A stretch of 8,762 nucleotides of DNA from Candidatus Thorarchaeota archaeon (GCA_016839345.1 JAEOUL010000218.1:1-8762), one strand, 5' to 3'. Counted from the stretch's first letter, positions 1 to 6,539 are shown. The notes: generated from the letters alone by a model not told the origin. Made by a program: numbers and translations.

Positions 1-150
1 GTCATCATTGTGGATAAAGGTGAAATCATTGCAGCAGGTTGTCATGAAGACCTGTTACGTGATTCTGAACATTATCGGAAAATATTCGAACGACTTCCTG
101 GAGCACAGTCACTTCTAGCGGCTGCCTCTGTAGGTGGGGGTGGTGCATAA
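1..150 (+). CDS. ABC exporter subunit, C-terminal end only (5' partial)
   Basis: The first 49 codons, open from base 1 to the TAA at 148-150, encode the last part of an ABC ATPase domain. They read VIIVDKGEIIAAGCHEDLL and then a short helical tail ending in Gly-rich GGGGA. The 'VDKGEI..G.H.ELL' pattern is the strand and helix that follow the H-loop in exporter-type nucleotide-binding domains (the equivalent in the next gene is 'FDHGNLVEQGSHEELL'). The transmembrane part and the Walker motifs lie outside the window. Its stop overlaps the start of the next ABC gene by one base (TAATG), so the two are almost certainly co-transcribed and translationally coupled, as in heterodimeric exporters of the TM287/288 or BmrCD type. 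The Gly-rich C-terminus is encoded by the bases that also act as ribosome binding site for the next gene. Substrate unknown. Confidence 0.85.
   Translation, partial: VIIVDKGEIIAAGCHEDLLRDSEHYRKIFERLPGAQSLLAAASVGGGGA
132..145 (+). promoter_or_regulatory. Ribosome binding site for the second ABC subunit, inside the upstream gene
   Basis: AGGTGGGGGTGGTG lies 4-17 bases before the ATG at 150 and contains several GGTG matches to the archaeal anti-Shine-Dalgarno sequence. It is also the coding sequence for the terminal Gly residues of the upstream subunit. Together with the TAATG overlap this supports translational coupling and decides the start at 150. Confidence 0.6.
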
Positions 151-2429
151 TGGCTATGCATGGAAGAAGAGGACCAGCTGCTTTGGCAAGTCAGAGGCCA
201 AAAAGGAGCAGACCAATCAGAATCCTACTTGCTAGGATGGCAAACTACCTCGGACGATTCAAACGAATAGTAGCAATTGGTGCTGTTCTATCCCTTGTGG
301 CTACAATCTTTGCCGTCTTTGACCCTCTGGTTTTCTCATGGGCTATTGACTCAATACTGGTTGTAAACCCCGTGGTTGGTACAATTCTATTCTTAACATC
401 TCTCTTTGTTATATTCAAGGTTATAGCATGGCTACTGAGCAGCATAAATACGTGGATCCTTGCAGGAGCCCAAGCTGGTTTCGTTCAGAATATCCAGGAG
501 GATCTTTACACAAAACTCCTAGATGCAGACCTATCATATCATAAGAGTGAGCAGAGTGGAAATGTTACTTCTAGAGTTACATCTGACACAGTGGAATTAG
601 GGACAGGAGTTCAGGTGATCATTGACTTCTCAAGCCAAGCCCTAATGTTAGTATCATCTTTTCTGATGCTTTGGTGGGTCAATCCATTCATTGCACTGAC
701 AGCTCTTATTGTTCTACCAGGTGTGCTTTTCATAGCATTCCTCTTTGGCACCGTGGGTCAACGAATTATGCTCGCTTCCCGCAGAGCCTCTGGTGCTGTT
801 TCAGGGCAAATAGCTGAGAATCTCAGTGGCATTCATATTGCGAAAGCCTTCAACCGAGAGAAGGAACTTGCAGAGGATATGATGGAGTTGAATCAGAAAT
901 CTTACCATTATGGCTTCCGATTTATGATTCTCATGAGTGCGATGCAGCCCCTTGTTCGTTCTATTGGCCAATTTGCATTGGCGGCGATGCTCTTTGTTGC
1001 GGGTGGTCTCGCAGTTGGTAGTTTACCACTGTTGACTTTTGGTGAACTTTTCCTAGGAATTACACTGATTAGCCGCTTCCTATGGCCCTTACTAGCACTT
1101 AGCATGATGGCTACCCAAGTACAAACTTCGATGGCAGCGATGGATCGTGTTATGGATGTCCTTGAGTCGAAATCTGCAATAGCTGACGCAATTGATGCTG
1201 TACCTCTAGATGAAAAGAGCGATGGCATCTATTTTCAGGATGTGACTTTCGAATATGTGGAAGACACTCCAGTATTGAACAATGTGTCATTCGAAATTAA
1301 CCCCGGTGAGATGGTGGCAATTGTTGGTCACACGGGCGCCGGAAAGACAACCATTGCCGCTCTTGTCAACCGATTCTATGATCCGACTGAAGGTGGAATC
1401 TTCATTGGAAGTCAAGACCTTCGTCTAGTGACACAGGAGTCATTACACAGTTCAATGTCGCTGATTCCACAGGAACCATATCTCTTCGATGACAGTATAA
1501 TCGAAAACATCCGTTATGGTCGCCCAGATGCCTCTGACGAGGAGATCTATGAACTCTGTAAGATAATTGGCGCAAACGAATTCATAGAAGTTTTGGCTGA
1601 TGGCTATGATACTTGTATCATCGAGGGTGGAAAGAATCTCAGCGCAGGTCAACGCCAGATGATAACAATCGCCAGAACTATGCTAGCTAACCCTAAAATC
1701 CTAATCTTGGATGAAGCCACAAGTCGGCTTGATGCATATAGCGAATCTCTGGTACAGGACGCTCAAGAGCGTCTATTCGCCAATAGAACGACTATTGTAA
1801 TTGCACATCGTTTGACAACCATTGCTAACGCCTCTCGGGTCCTAGTGTTTGATCATGGCAACCTCGTTGAGCAAGGATCTCATGAGGAACTGCTTGCACT
1901 CAATGGAGTCTTCAAATCACTCTATGATACCTACTACGCTCATCAAGGAATTGATGAACTCACAGAAGAGGTTGCAGAGGTTGCTAGATCAGAGGTTGAG
2001 AAGTACGGCGAAGTAGAAGAAACCCCGGTCCCATCTGGTCCAGGAATGATGATGATGGGAATGACTGGTGGTGTTGGTCAAGGAATGGGTCATGGCCCAA
2101 TGGGTGGGAGTATGAGCGAAATGCAACCTACTCCTGAGATGATTGAGAAAATAAGAGAGCGATACAAATCCGACCCGGACTCAATTCCTGCTCCAATGCG
2201 AGATATGATAGAGAAAATGATTGAGGTTAAAGAAATGAGTGATGACAAGAAAACGAAGATTGGAAAAAGAGAAACAGTTGGTCATGGTGGACCAATTGGG
2301 TCAGGAAGACCATCTCCAGAGATGATTGAAAAACTAAAGGAGCAGTATTTGACTGATCCTGAATCATTACCACCAAATGTCCGTGAGATGATTGCTAGAA
2401 GAATTGCAGAGGACAAAGAATCAGAGTAA
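150..2429 (+). CDS. ABC exporter half-transporter (TMD-NBD) with repeated C-terminal extension
   Basis: This is a fused membrane/ATPase subunit of a type IV (exporter-fold) ABC transporter, which would pump an unidentified substrate across the cytoplasmic membrane. A basic N-terminus (1-38) precedes six predicted membrane segments (roughly 40-67, 76-104, 157-177, 179-202, 258-288, 298-322). The ATPase domain (~355-590) has A-loop Y369, Walker A GHTGAGKTT (393-401), Q-loop Q441, signature LSAGQ (497-501), Walker B ILILDEAT with catalytic E522, D-loop SRLD and H-loop H553, so this site appears catalytically complete. At 759 residues it is ~160 longer than usual. The extra tail holds an acidic segment, a Met/Gly-rich linker (630-658) and two copies of a ~33-residue module (660-692, 721-753). 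The ATG at 150 overlaps the upstream TAA by one base, with GGTG-type Shine-Dalgarno sequence just before it. ATG 156 is a weaker alternative. The upstream ABC gene is the likely heterodimer partner. Confidence 0.93.
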   Translation: MAMHGRRGPAALASQRPKRSRPIRILLARMANYLGRFKRIVAIGAVLSLVATIFAVFDPLVFSWAIDSILVVNPVVGTILFLTSLFVIFKVIAWLLSSINTWILAGAQAGFVQNIQEDLYTKLLDADLSYHKSEQSGNVTSRVTSDTVELGTGVQVIIDFSSQALMLVSSFLMLWWVNPFIALTALIVLPGVLFIAFLFGTVGQRIMLASRRASGAVSGQIAENLSGIHIAKAFNREKELAEDMMELNQKSYHYGFRFMILMSAMQPLVRSIGQFALAAMLFVAGGLAVGSLPLLTFGELFLGITLISRFLWPLLALSMMATQVQTSMAAMDRVMDVLESKSAIADAIDAVPLDEKSDGIYFQDVTFEYVEDTPVLNNVSFEINPGEMVAIVGHTGAGKTTIAALVNRFYDPTEGGIFIGSQDLRLVTQESLHSSMSLIPQEPYLFDDSIIENIRYGRPDASDEEIYELCKIIGANEFIEVLADGYDTCIIEGGKNLSAGQRQMITIARTMLANPKILILDEATSRLDAYSESLVQDAQERLFANRTTIVIAHRLTTIANASRVLVFDHGNLVEQGSHEELLALNGVFKSLYDTYYAHQGIDELTEEVAEVARSEVEKYGEVEETPVPSGPGMMMMGMTGGVGQGMGHGPMGGSMSEMQPTPEMIEKIRERYKSDPDSIPAPMRDMIEKMIEVKEMSDDKKTKIGKRETVGHGGPIGSGRPSPEMIEKLKEQYLTDPESLPPNVREMIARRIAEDKESE
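2127..2420 (+). repeat. Tandem protein repeat in the ABC subunit tail (two modules, 61-residue period)
   Basis: Residues 660-692 and 721-753 of the ABC subunit align without gaps at an offset of 61 residues, with 17 of 33 positions identical. Shared landmarks are PEMIEK, then E-x-Y, then DP-x-S, P and finally R-x-MI. The pattern suggests helix, DPxS turn, helix. Each copy is preceded by a Gly/His-rich stretch (GHGPMGG and GHGGPIG), so linker plus module appears to have been duplicated. The DNA has diverged well beyond the protein, so the duplication is not recent. Confidence 0.8.
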
Positions 2430-2509
2430 TGACTGTAATTGAGTAAATCATAACCATGTTCAATCACTTAGAACATCACGCATTAACTGGAGCCAGAATT
2501 AGCAATCTC

Positions 2510-3286
2510 TTAAGATTCAAAGATGATACCTATTTTGTATGCAATGAGAAATGATGCTCCTACAAGTAGATATGACTCGATTGCTAATATCGGACCGAAT
2601 GAAACTTCATTGCAATAGCCCTCAATATGCGAAAAGATAGCACGAATGAATAGAAGTAAAATTCCAAAGAGTAGTAGCAACATGGGTTTCGCCAGATATC
2701 CCTCTTTGAAAATCCATAAGATTGCAAAGATGATGCATAAAATAAGTCCCAGCACAACTGATATCGGAACAAAGACAATAGTTGATAAAATATCTCTCTC
2801 TGGAAATATGATAGTGAATATCACAATCAAAGACAGTGATGCTAGAGTTGTTATGACTCCTAGAGCTAACCAGAGTTGACTACCCTCAGTTAGTCCTAAT
2901 GAAGAATTTAGAGACCTAAGATAACCCAATATTCCCAATACCCACAGAAGTAAACCTGGTAACTGAACAAGACCAATTGTGTAACATATTTGTACTGAAT
3001 TTTCTGCCATAAAAACCAAAATACCAGTAACATCTGCTAGACTAAAGAAAATCAAACCAAGGGCAATCCACGCATTTAGGGTATGATATCGATCTTCTTT
3101 TAGGAATGATTCTCGACCAAAAAACCATATTCCGAGTAATCCCGTAAAGAGCGCAACGAGTGGTGCAATGATACTCATCGAAGAAAAAACAAGCATGTCA
3201 AAACCAAATAAAAGCAGAATAACTGAAGCAAAAAGGATGAGAATTCCCAAAGAGATGGTTGCTGCTGCATGTATCCACCTTGACAA
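2510..3286 (-). CDS. Polytopic membrane protein of unknown function
   Basis: A 258-residue, strongly hydrophobic protein with about eight predicted membrane segments (approximately 8-29, 32-56, 70-92, 100-122, 137-160, 167-193, 199-218, 229-252) and only short loops. I do not recognise the family. The layout is reminiscent of membrane sensor modules that precede signalling domains, but nothing soluble is attached, so that is only a resemblance. Polar residues inside the membrane part include D30, D85 and E237. The start is TTG at 3286-3284: an in-frame stop lies just upstream, no ATG or GTG occurs between them, and the next in-frame Met is residue 31, inside the second membrane segment. A GGGAG lies about 11 bases upstream. 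The gene ends convergently with the ABC gene, 80 bp apart, and starts 62 bp after the stop of the longin-like gene, with its own TATA-like element between. Confidence 0.8.
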   Translation of the reverse strand: MSRWIHAAATISLGILILFASVILLLFGFDMLVFSSMSIIAPLVALFTGLLGIWFFGRESFLKEDRYHTLNAWIALGLIFFSLADVTGILVFMAENSVQICYTIGLVQLPGLLLWVLGILGYLRSLNSSLGLTEGSQLWLALGVITTLASLSLIVIFTIIFPERDILSTIVFVPISVVLGLILCIIFAILWIFKEGYLAKPMLLLLFGILLLFIRAIFSHIEGYCNEVSFGPILAIESYLLVGASFLIAYKIGIIFES

Positions 3287-3335
3287 TCTACATCCTACTC
3301 CCTGTGCACTCTATTCACTTGTAAAAACCTATCCT

Positions 3336-3347
3336 GTTTTTTATATT
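3336..3347 (-). promoter_or_regulatory. TATA-like element for the membrane protein gene
   Basis: On the minus strand this reads AATATAAAAAAC, centred about 55 bases before the TTG start at 3286. It predicts transcription starting around 3315 with a ~30-base leader that includes the GGGAG ribosome binding site. The call rests on AT-richness and spacing only. Confidence 0.4.
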
Positions 3348-3348
3348 G

Positions 3349-4554
3349 TTACGATGATTTTACTGCAGTAAGATATTCCCATTCTATTTCATAAGCTGTA
3401 CTTGGGAACTGATTCTGTATCTCTTTTCTTGTTTTCGTCAGTACCTTATTAATTGGACCAGACCCAAGAAGATCTCTGACCTTTCTTGTGATAAATTGAA
3501 GCAACACTCTAAATCCATCATTGATGACCTCTGGACTTATTGAGCCCTTAATTGTTGCAGCTGTTAGTGAACTTCTAAGTTCAATGTCAACACCCTCTTC
3601 CAAGCTAACGAAAGCAAGCCACGGATACGTTTCCACTAGCTGCTGTCTTGACAGCAAGAAGACGTTTCGCATCACATTCAAACCAATAATATTCGAGCAA
3701 TTATTTAGCAAAAACTGAAGGGCTGAAGAATATCGTATAGCAACTGAATGAGCTGGTGTCACTAGCTCAATTATTTTCCTCTGCTCCAAAAGTGCTACTT
3801 CATCTAGGAATCTCTTGAAATCTGAAGTCTTTAGGCGTTCAGCAGCGATTGATATTGGGGTTTCTCCATCAAACTCTGTGATTGTTCTTACTGTTTCAGG
3901 AGGCAGTGGTTCTGTTAGATGGGAGCTTCCCATTATTGAGGTTGCATGATAGATATCATCTGGCTTTACGGGATTTTCTATTGTGATTGCATTTTCCCAT
4001 AAAGCTTCGGCAGCTAAGTTAAGTCCCAATTCAAGGGGCATCTCCAAAAAATCCGCCGCTTCCTTAACTGTACATATTGAAGGTATTAACCGCAGGAAAG
4101 AAATCACATCTGTCTTCTTGGTATAATATCTCCATTCTGGTCGAACTTTGATTATTGTATCAGGATGAATAATGCTTCTAACGAACTCATCAATTACACT
4201 CTGTTCAAATCGAGTATGGACTGCGAGATCAAGATCGACCCATCTAAGGACATTGAATTGTTCTTCGAATCGTTCGATCAATCTTTTCAGCTTGGCCCGA
4301 GCAAAAGCACTATCCTCTTTTGTAGAAACAGCGCCTAGTGTCCATTCTCCAAATTCTACAATTATCTTGTAATGAGTCCCCTCAAAAGCACGTGCTTGCG
4401 ATTTCACTGAACGAGTAGCTTCATCAAAGAAAGAGGTCATCGCAACAAGAAAGGAAGATAAAAGCTGTGGATCAAAAGCTGACTCTGTGAAATCTTTATG
4501 GTATACACACACCCCTGTATCTCTCTTGATGATATAGAGGCTGTTAATCTCCAT
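3349..4554 (-). CDS. Longin-like domain protein with two winged-helix-like segments and helical C-terminus (Asgard-type)
   Basis: A 401-residue soluble protein. Residues 1-~103, starting MEINSLYIIKRDTGVCVY, show a strand-strand-helix-strands-helix order (helix at LLSSFLVAMTSFFDEATRS, strands KIIVEF and WTLGAVS, helix AKLKRLIERFEEQF). This fits the longin/roadblock folds that are abundant in Asgard archaea and related to regulators of small GTPases and vesicle traffic in eukaryotes. Segments ~150-195 (TVKEAADFLEM..) and ~221-265 (ISIAAERLKT..LLEQRKIIEL) look like winged helices. Residues 268-401 are mostly helical and unrecognised. The start is taken at ATG 4554-4552: it begins exactly at the first longin strand and has GAGG eight bases upstream (4566-4563). 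The open frame extends to an ATG at 4665, but those 37 residues look non-coding, and a TATA element at ~4676 would place transcription start inside them. It is divergent from the ZPR1-like gene. Longin assignment moderate, function unknown. Confidence 0.75.
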   Translation of the reverse strand: MEINSLYIIKRDTGVCVYHKDFTESAFDPQLLSSFLVAMTSFFDEATRSVKSQARAFEGTHYKIIVEFGEWTLGAVSTKEDSAFARAKLKRLIERFEEQFNVLRWVDLDLAVHTRFEQSVIDEFVRSIIHPDTIIKVRPEWRYYTKKTDVISFLRLIPSICTVKEAADFLEMPLELGLNLAAEALWENAITIENPVKPDDIYHATSIMGSSHLTEPLPPETVRTITEFDGETPISIAAERLKTSDFKRFLDEVALLEQRKIIELVTPAHSVAIRYSSALQFLLNNCSNIIGLNVMRNVFLLSRQQLVETYPWLAFVSLEEGVDIELRSSLTAATIKGSISPEVINDGFRVLLQFITRKVRDLLGSGPINKVLTKTRKEIQNQFPSTAYEIEWEYLTAVKSS

Positions 4555-4670
4555 GGGTTGAACCTCGAGTCTACTTTGGCGAACTGTAAATCTGCATCCG
4601 CTCTCGTTTCTGACAAAGGTCTCGGCGCGTCTATGATGTTTAGTGTCTTTGATGCTTTTGAGCATTGTAG

Positions 4671-4690
4671 TGATATATACCTACATATCC
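4671..4690 (-). promoter_or_regulatory. TATA-like promoter element for the longin-like gene
   Basis: The minus strand reads GGTATATATCA around 4672-4682. A TATA box centred near 4676 predicts a transcription start near 4650, giving a ~95-base leader before ATG 4554. This argues against the upstream ATG at 4665, which would not be transcribed. The core (ATATATA) is palindromic and could also work in the other direction. Confidence 0.45.
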
Positions 4691-4710
4691 GATTTTGCCA
4701 AACGGTCACC

Positions 4711-4718
4711 CTTATAGC
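4711..4718 (+). promoter_or_regulatory. Possible TATA element for the ZPR1-like gene
   Basis: CTTATAGC is preceded by CGGTCACC, a possible TFB-recognition region, and lies about 35 bases before the ATG at 4749. It predicts transcription start near 4740 and a very short leader. That agrees with the absence of a clear Shine-Dalgarno sequence and with choosing ATG 4749 rather than the upstream TTG at 4695. The match to a TATA box is weak. Confidence 0.35.
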
Positions 4719-4748
4719 ATTGAATCTGACAAGACAGATTTGATAGAC

Positions 4749-5360
4749 ATGTCCGAGAAGGAAGAGTTCAGAATTGTTTGTCCCTCATGTGAAGAGGGTA
4801 CTCTCAATGTACGCTCTGTCCTCTACAGTATTCCATTCTTCAATGAACTTGCAATGTTTTCTATGGATTGTCCTGAATGTAACTTCAGTCATTCTGATGT
4901 TTTTTCCGCTGAGCAGAGAAAGCCTGCAAGATTCACACTTGAAGTGAATGATCCCTCGCTTCTCCGTGCACGAGTAGTTAGGTCCGGGTCAGGTACAATC
5001 AGACTGCCTGATTTTGGAATCGATGTTGAACCTGGACCTGCGGCTGAATCCTTTATCACAAATGTTGAGGGAGTCCTCATACGTGTAAAGTCCGTTGTTC
5101 AGACTGCTATTGGATTCGCTGATAATCCAGAAGAGAAGGTTCGTGGTATAGAGATACTTGCAAGCATCGATCGTGCTCTTGAGGGCGACATTCCATTCTC
5201 ACTGATTATGGAGGACCCTGTTGGCGTTAGTGGAATCATCGTTGATGACATGTCAAAGGTCAAGTATGAGGAGCTCAGTCAAGAAGAAGCATCAACATTG
5301 AAGGGAGCTCCTTTTTGGATTGATACAATTCGTGAAGACTTCAGGGAGCGTAAGGGTTAA
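4749..5360 (+). CDS. ZPR1-type zinc-finger domain protein
   Basis: A 203-residue protein with one ZPR1 module: a four-cysteine zinc finger (CPSC at 11-14, CPEC at 41-44, 26 residues between the pairs) followed by the beta-rich ZPR1 domain. Recognisable ZPR1 signatures are IPFFNE (28-33), RSGSGTIRLPDFG (78-90), DVEPG (92-96) and TNVEGVL (104-110). Eukaryotic ZPR1 carries two such modules and acts as a folding chaperone for elongation factor eEF1A. Archaeal homologues are single-module and about this length, so a role with aEF1A is a reasonable inference but is not shown here. The start is ATG 4749, eight codons before the zinc finger's first strand. An in-frame TTG at 4695 would add 18 residues that look non-coding and overlap the promoter. 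The gene is divergent from the longin-like gene and 32 bases upstream of tRNA-Ala. Confidence 0.88.
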   Translation: MSEKEEFRIVCPSCEEGTLNVRSVLYSIPFFNELAMFSMDCPECNFSHSDVFSAEQRKPARFTLEVNDPSLLRARVVRSGSGTIRLPDFGIDVEPGPAAESFITNVEGVLIRVKSVVQTAIGFADNPEEKVRGIEILASIDRALEGDIPFSLIMEDPVGVSGIIVDDMSKVKYEELSQEEASTLKGAPFWIDTIREDFRERKG

Positions 5361-5364
5361 AACA
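5357..5364 (+). promoter_or_regulatory. Possible TATA element for tRNA-Ala, overlapping the ZPR1-like stop codon
   Basis: TTAAAACA spans the TAA of the preceding gene and lies ~33 bases before the mature 5' end of the tRNA. It would put the transcription start a few bases upstream of the tRNA. Read-through from the ZPR1-like gene is equally possible. Confidence 0.3.
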
Positions 5365-5392
5365 TTCATTCGAAAATTCTCTCGATAGACGT

Positions 5393-5469
5393 GGGCCGAT
5401 AGATCAGCCTGGCAGATCGTCTGGTTTGCATCCAGAAGGTCGCGAGTTCAAATCTCGCTCGGTCCACCA
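5393..5469 (+). tRNA. tRNA-Ala (anticodon UGC), CCA encoded
   Basis: A complete cloverleaf can be folded by eye. The acceptor GGGCCGA (5393-5399) pairs with TCGGTCC (5459-5465). The D stem is GATC/GATC (5402-5405/5415-5418). The anticodon stem TCTGG/CCAGA (5420-5424/5432-5436) encloses loop TTTGCAT with anticodon TGC at 5427-5429. The variable loop is AGGTC, and the T stem GCGAG/CTCGC (5442-5446/5454-5458) encloses loop TTCAAAT. The third acceptor pair is G-U, the classic alanine identity element, and the discriminator base is A (5466). CCA is encoded at 5467-5469. No intron is present. Its last base directly abuts the stop codon of the opposing KARI-family gene. Confidence 0.97.
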
Positions 5470-6507
5470 TTACTTCTCTTGACTATTTTCGAATCTGAGT
5501 TTCTTACGAACTGCATCGTCAAAGTAGACGATAGGGATGTCCTGAGCCATCTCTTTCATATCATCAAGTATTTCCAGGTCTAATCGAGATTCAGCTGCAA
5601 ACTCTTTTGCAAAAGAACCATCCTGAATCTCCTTGAGGGATGTCTGCATTGCCTCACGGAGCTCAGGACTTGCATATCTCATTCCTCTGGACATACTTCC
5701 ATACTGACTTGTTGGTGAATGGAGTTCAAGCTGTTTCAGAGTGCCCATCTGTGCTATCATCTGCGCTGTATAGGCAAACTCACCAGACATGTATAGTTCG
5801 AGCAGAACGATTTCAGGAGGATAGCCTGCCTCAATGGCCACATCCACCGCACATGTCAGGACCTGTCCGAATGCGGGACCAAAGCATTGCTCATTGAACA
5901 AGTCAATTTCTGCTTCCTGTCTGAAGGTAACTTCAAGCACCGCGCCTCCGGGTTTTGTGGATCCAATGCCCTTTGCAATAGCAAGAGCAACCTCCCTTGC
6001 TTCTCCTGAAGAGTCTTTGTGTACTGCAATAAACGTGTAGAATCCCTTGTCTTTCAGGTACGATTCCCTGACACCTTTTCCAATCATTCTCGGAGCTACA
6101 AGGATTGTATCGATGTTGGTAGGTACTGTGATTGTTTCGAATGTAATGTTGTAACCAGAGGCGAAACAGAGAGCTTTATTCTTGTTTAGAACAGGTTTGA
6201 TCTGCTCCTCGAAAATCGAAGGCTGGAGTTCGTCTGGGATTAAAAATAGAATCACGTTGGCTCTTTCTGATGCAGATTTTATGTCTAGCACTGTAAAACC
6301 ATCAGACTCAGCTAGGTCAAAATACTCGTCGTGAGTATTGCCTACAATGACCTCGAATCCACTATCCTTGAGATTTAGTGCTTGAGCACGTCCCTGATTT
6401 CCATATCCAATGATAGCGATTGGTCCTTTCAAAACCCTCAAATCGACATCTTCATCGAAAAAGATGTGGGTCTTCAAATCCATGACTATGTCCTTTGAAT
6501 CGACCAT
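5470..6507 (-). CDS. Ketol-acid reductoisomerase (IlvC) family protein with substituted active-site residues
   Basis: A 345-residue protein aligning end to end with class I ketol-acid reductoisomerases, the Mg- and NAD(P)H-dependent second step of branched-chain amino-acid synthesis. The Rossmann motif GYGNQGRA is at 34-41. The metal-binding D-L-F-x-E-Q is kept (D202, E206), as are E243 and the substrate-binding Ser position (S264, in SPTSQYG). Several hallmark residues differ: the catalytic His of FAHGFN is Ser (FASGYN, S117), the Lys of APKGPG is Arg (APRMIG, R140), one C-terminal metal-ligand Glu aligns with Y239, and the cofactor-phosphate loop is acidic (GNTHDEYFD, 56-64). It may therefore be a paralogue with another substrate or cofactor. 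No other branched-chain biosynthesis gene is adjacent. ATG 6507 fits a nearly leaderless start from the TATA element at 6532-6538. ATG 6483 (residue 9), with AAGGA seven bases upstream, matches family N-termini equally well. Confidence 0.85.
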   Translation of the reverse strand: MVDSKDIVMDLKTHIFFDEDVDLRVLKGPIAIIGYGNQGRAQALNLKDSGFEVIVGNTHDEYFDLAESDGFTVLDIKSASERANVILFLIPDELQPSIFEEQIKPVLNKNKALCFASGYNITFETITVPTNIDTILVAPRMIGKGVRESYLKDKGFYTFIAVHKDSSGEAREVALAIAKGIGSTKPGGAVLEVTFRQEAEIDLFNEQCFGPAFGQVLTCAVDVAIEAGYPPEIVLLELYMSGEFAYTAQMIAQMGTLKQLELHSPTSQYGSMSRGMRYASPELREAMQTSLKEIQDGSFAKEFAAESRLDLEILDDMKEMAQDIPIVYFDDAVRKKLRFENSQEK

Positions 6508-6530
6508 ATTTGTAGCATGAATCGGTAGTT

Positions 6531-6539
6531 GTTAAATAC
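6531..6539. promoter_or_regulatory. AT-rich TATA-like element in a 34-bp divergent spacer
   Basis: GTTAAATAC on the plus strand reads GTATTTAAC on the minus strand. It is centred 28 bases before ATG 6507 of the KARI-family gene, the normal archaeal TATA-to-start distance for a leaderless transcript. In the plus direction it would start transcription near 6560, inside the annotated NTF2-like frame, implying an internal start there unless CATATTTG (6505-6512) serves as that gene's TATA box. Confidence 0.45.

Noticed and set aside
908..1228. Minus-strand open frame of 106 codons inside the ABC gene
   Set aside because: It is antisense to the conserved transmembrane domain, with no promoter or ribosome binding site and no recognisable protein features.
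2430..2509. Terminators between the convergent ABC and membrane protein genes
   Set aside because: No T-run of five or more and no convincing inverted repeat was seen on either strand in this 80-bp gap.
3323..3327. Terminator for the longin-like gene (T5 on the minus strand, 22 bases after its stop)
   Set aside because: Archaeal termination can use T-runs, but five bases next to an AT-rich promoter is too weak to annotate.
4555..4665. 37-residue N-terminal extension of the longin-like protein from ATG 4665
   Set aside because: The residues look like translated non-coding sequence, the TATA element at ~4676 would start transcription inside them, and ATG 4554 has a well-placed GAGG.
4695..4748. 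18-residue N-terminal extension of the ZPR1-like protein from TTG 4695
   Set aside because: It overlaps the promoter region, uses a weak start codon and does not resemble family N-termini. ATG 4749 fits both family and promoter.
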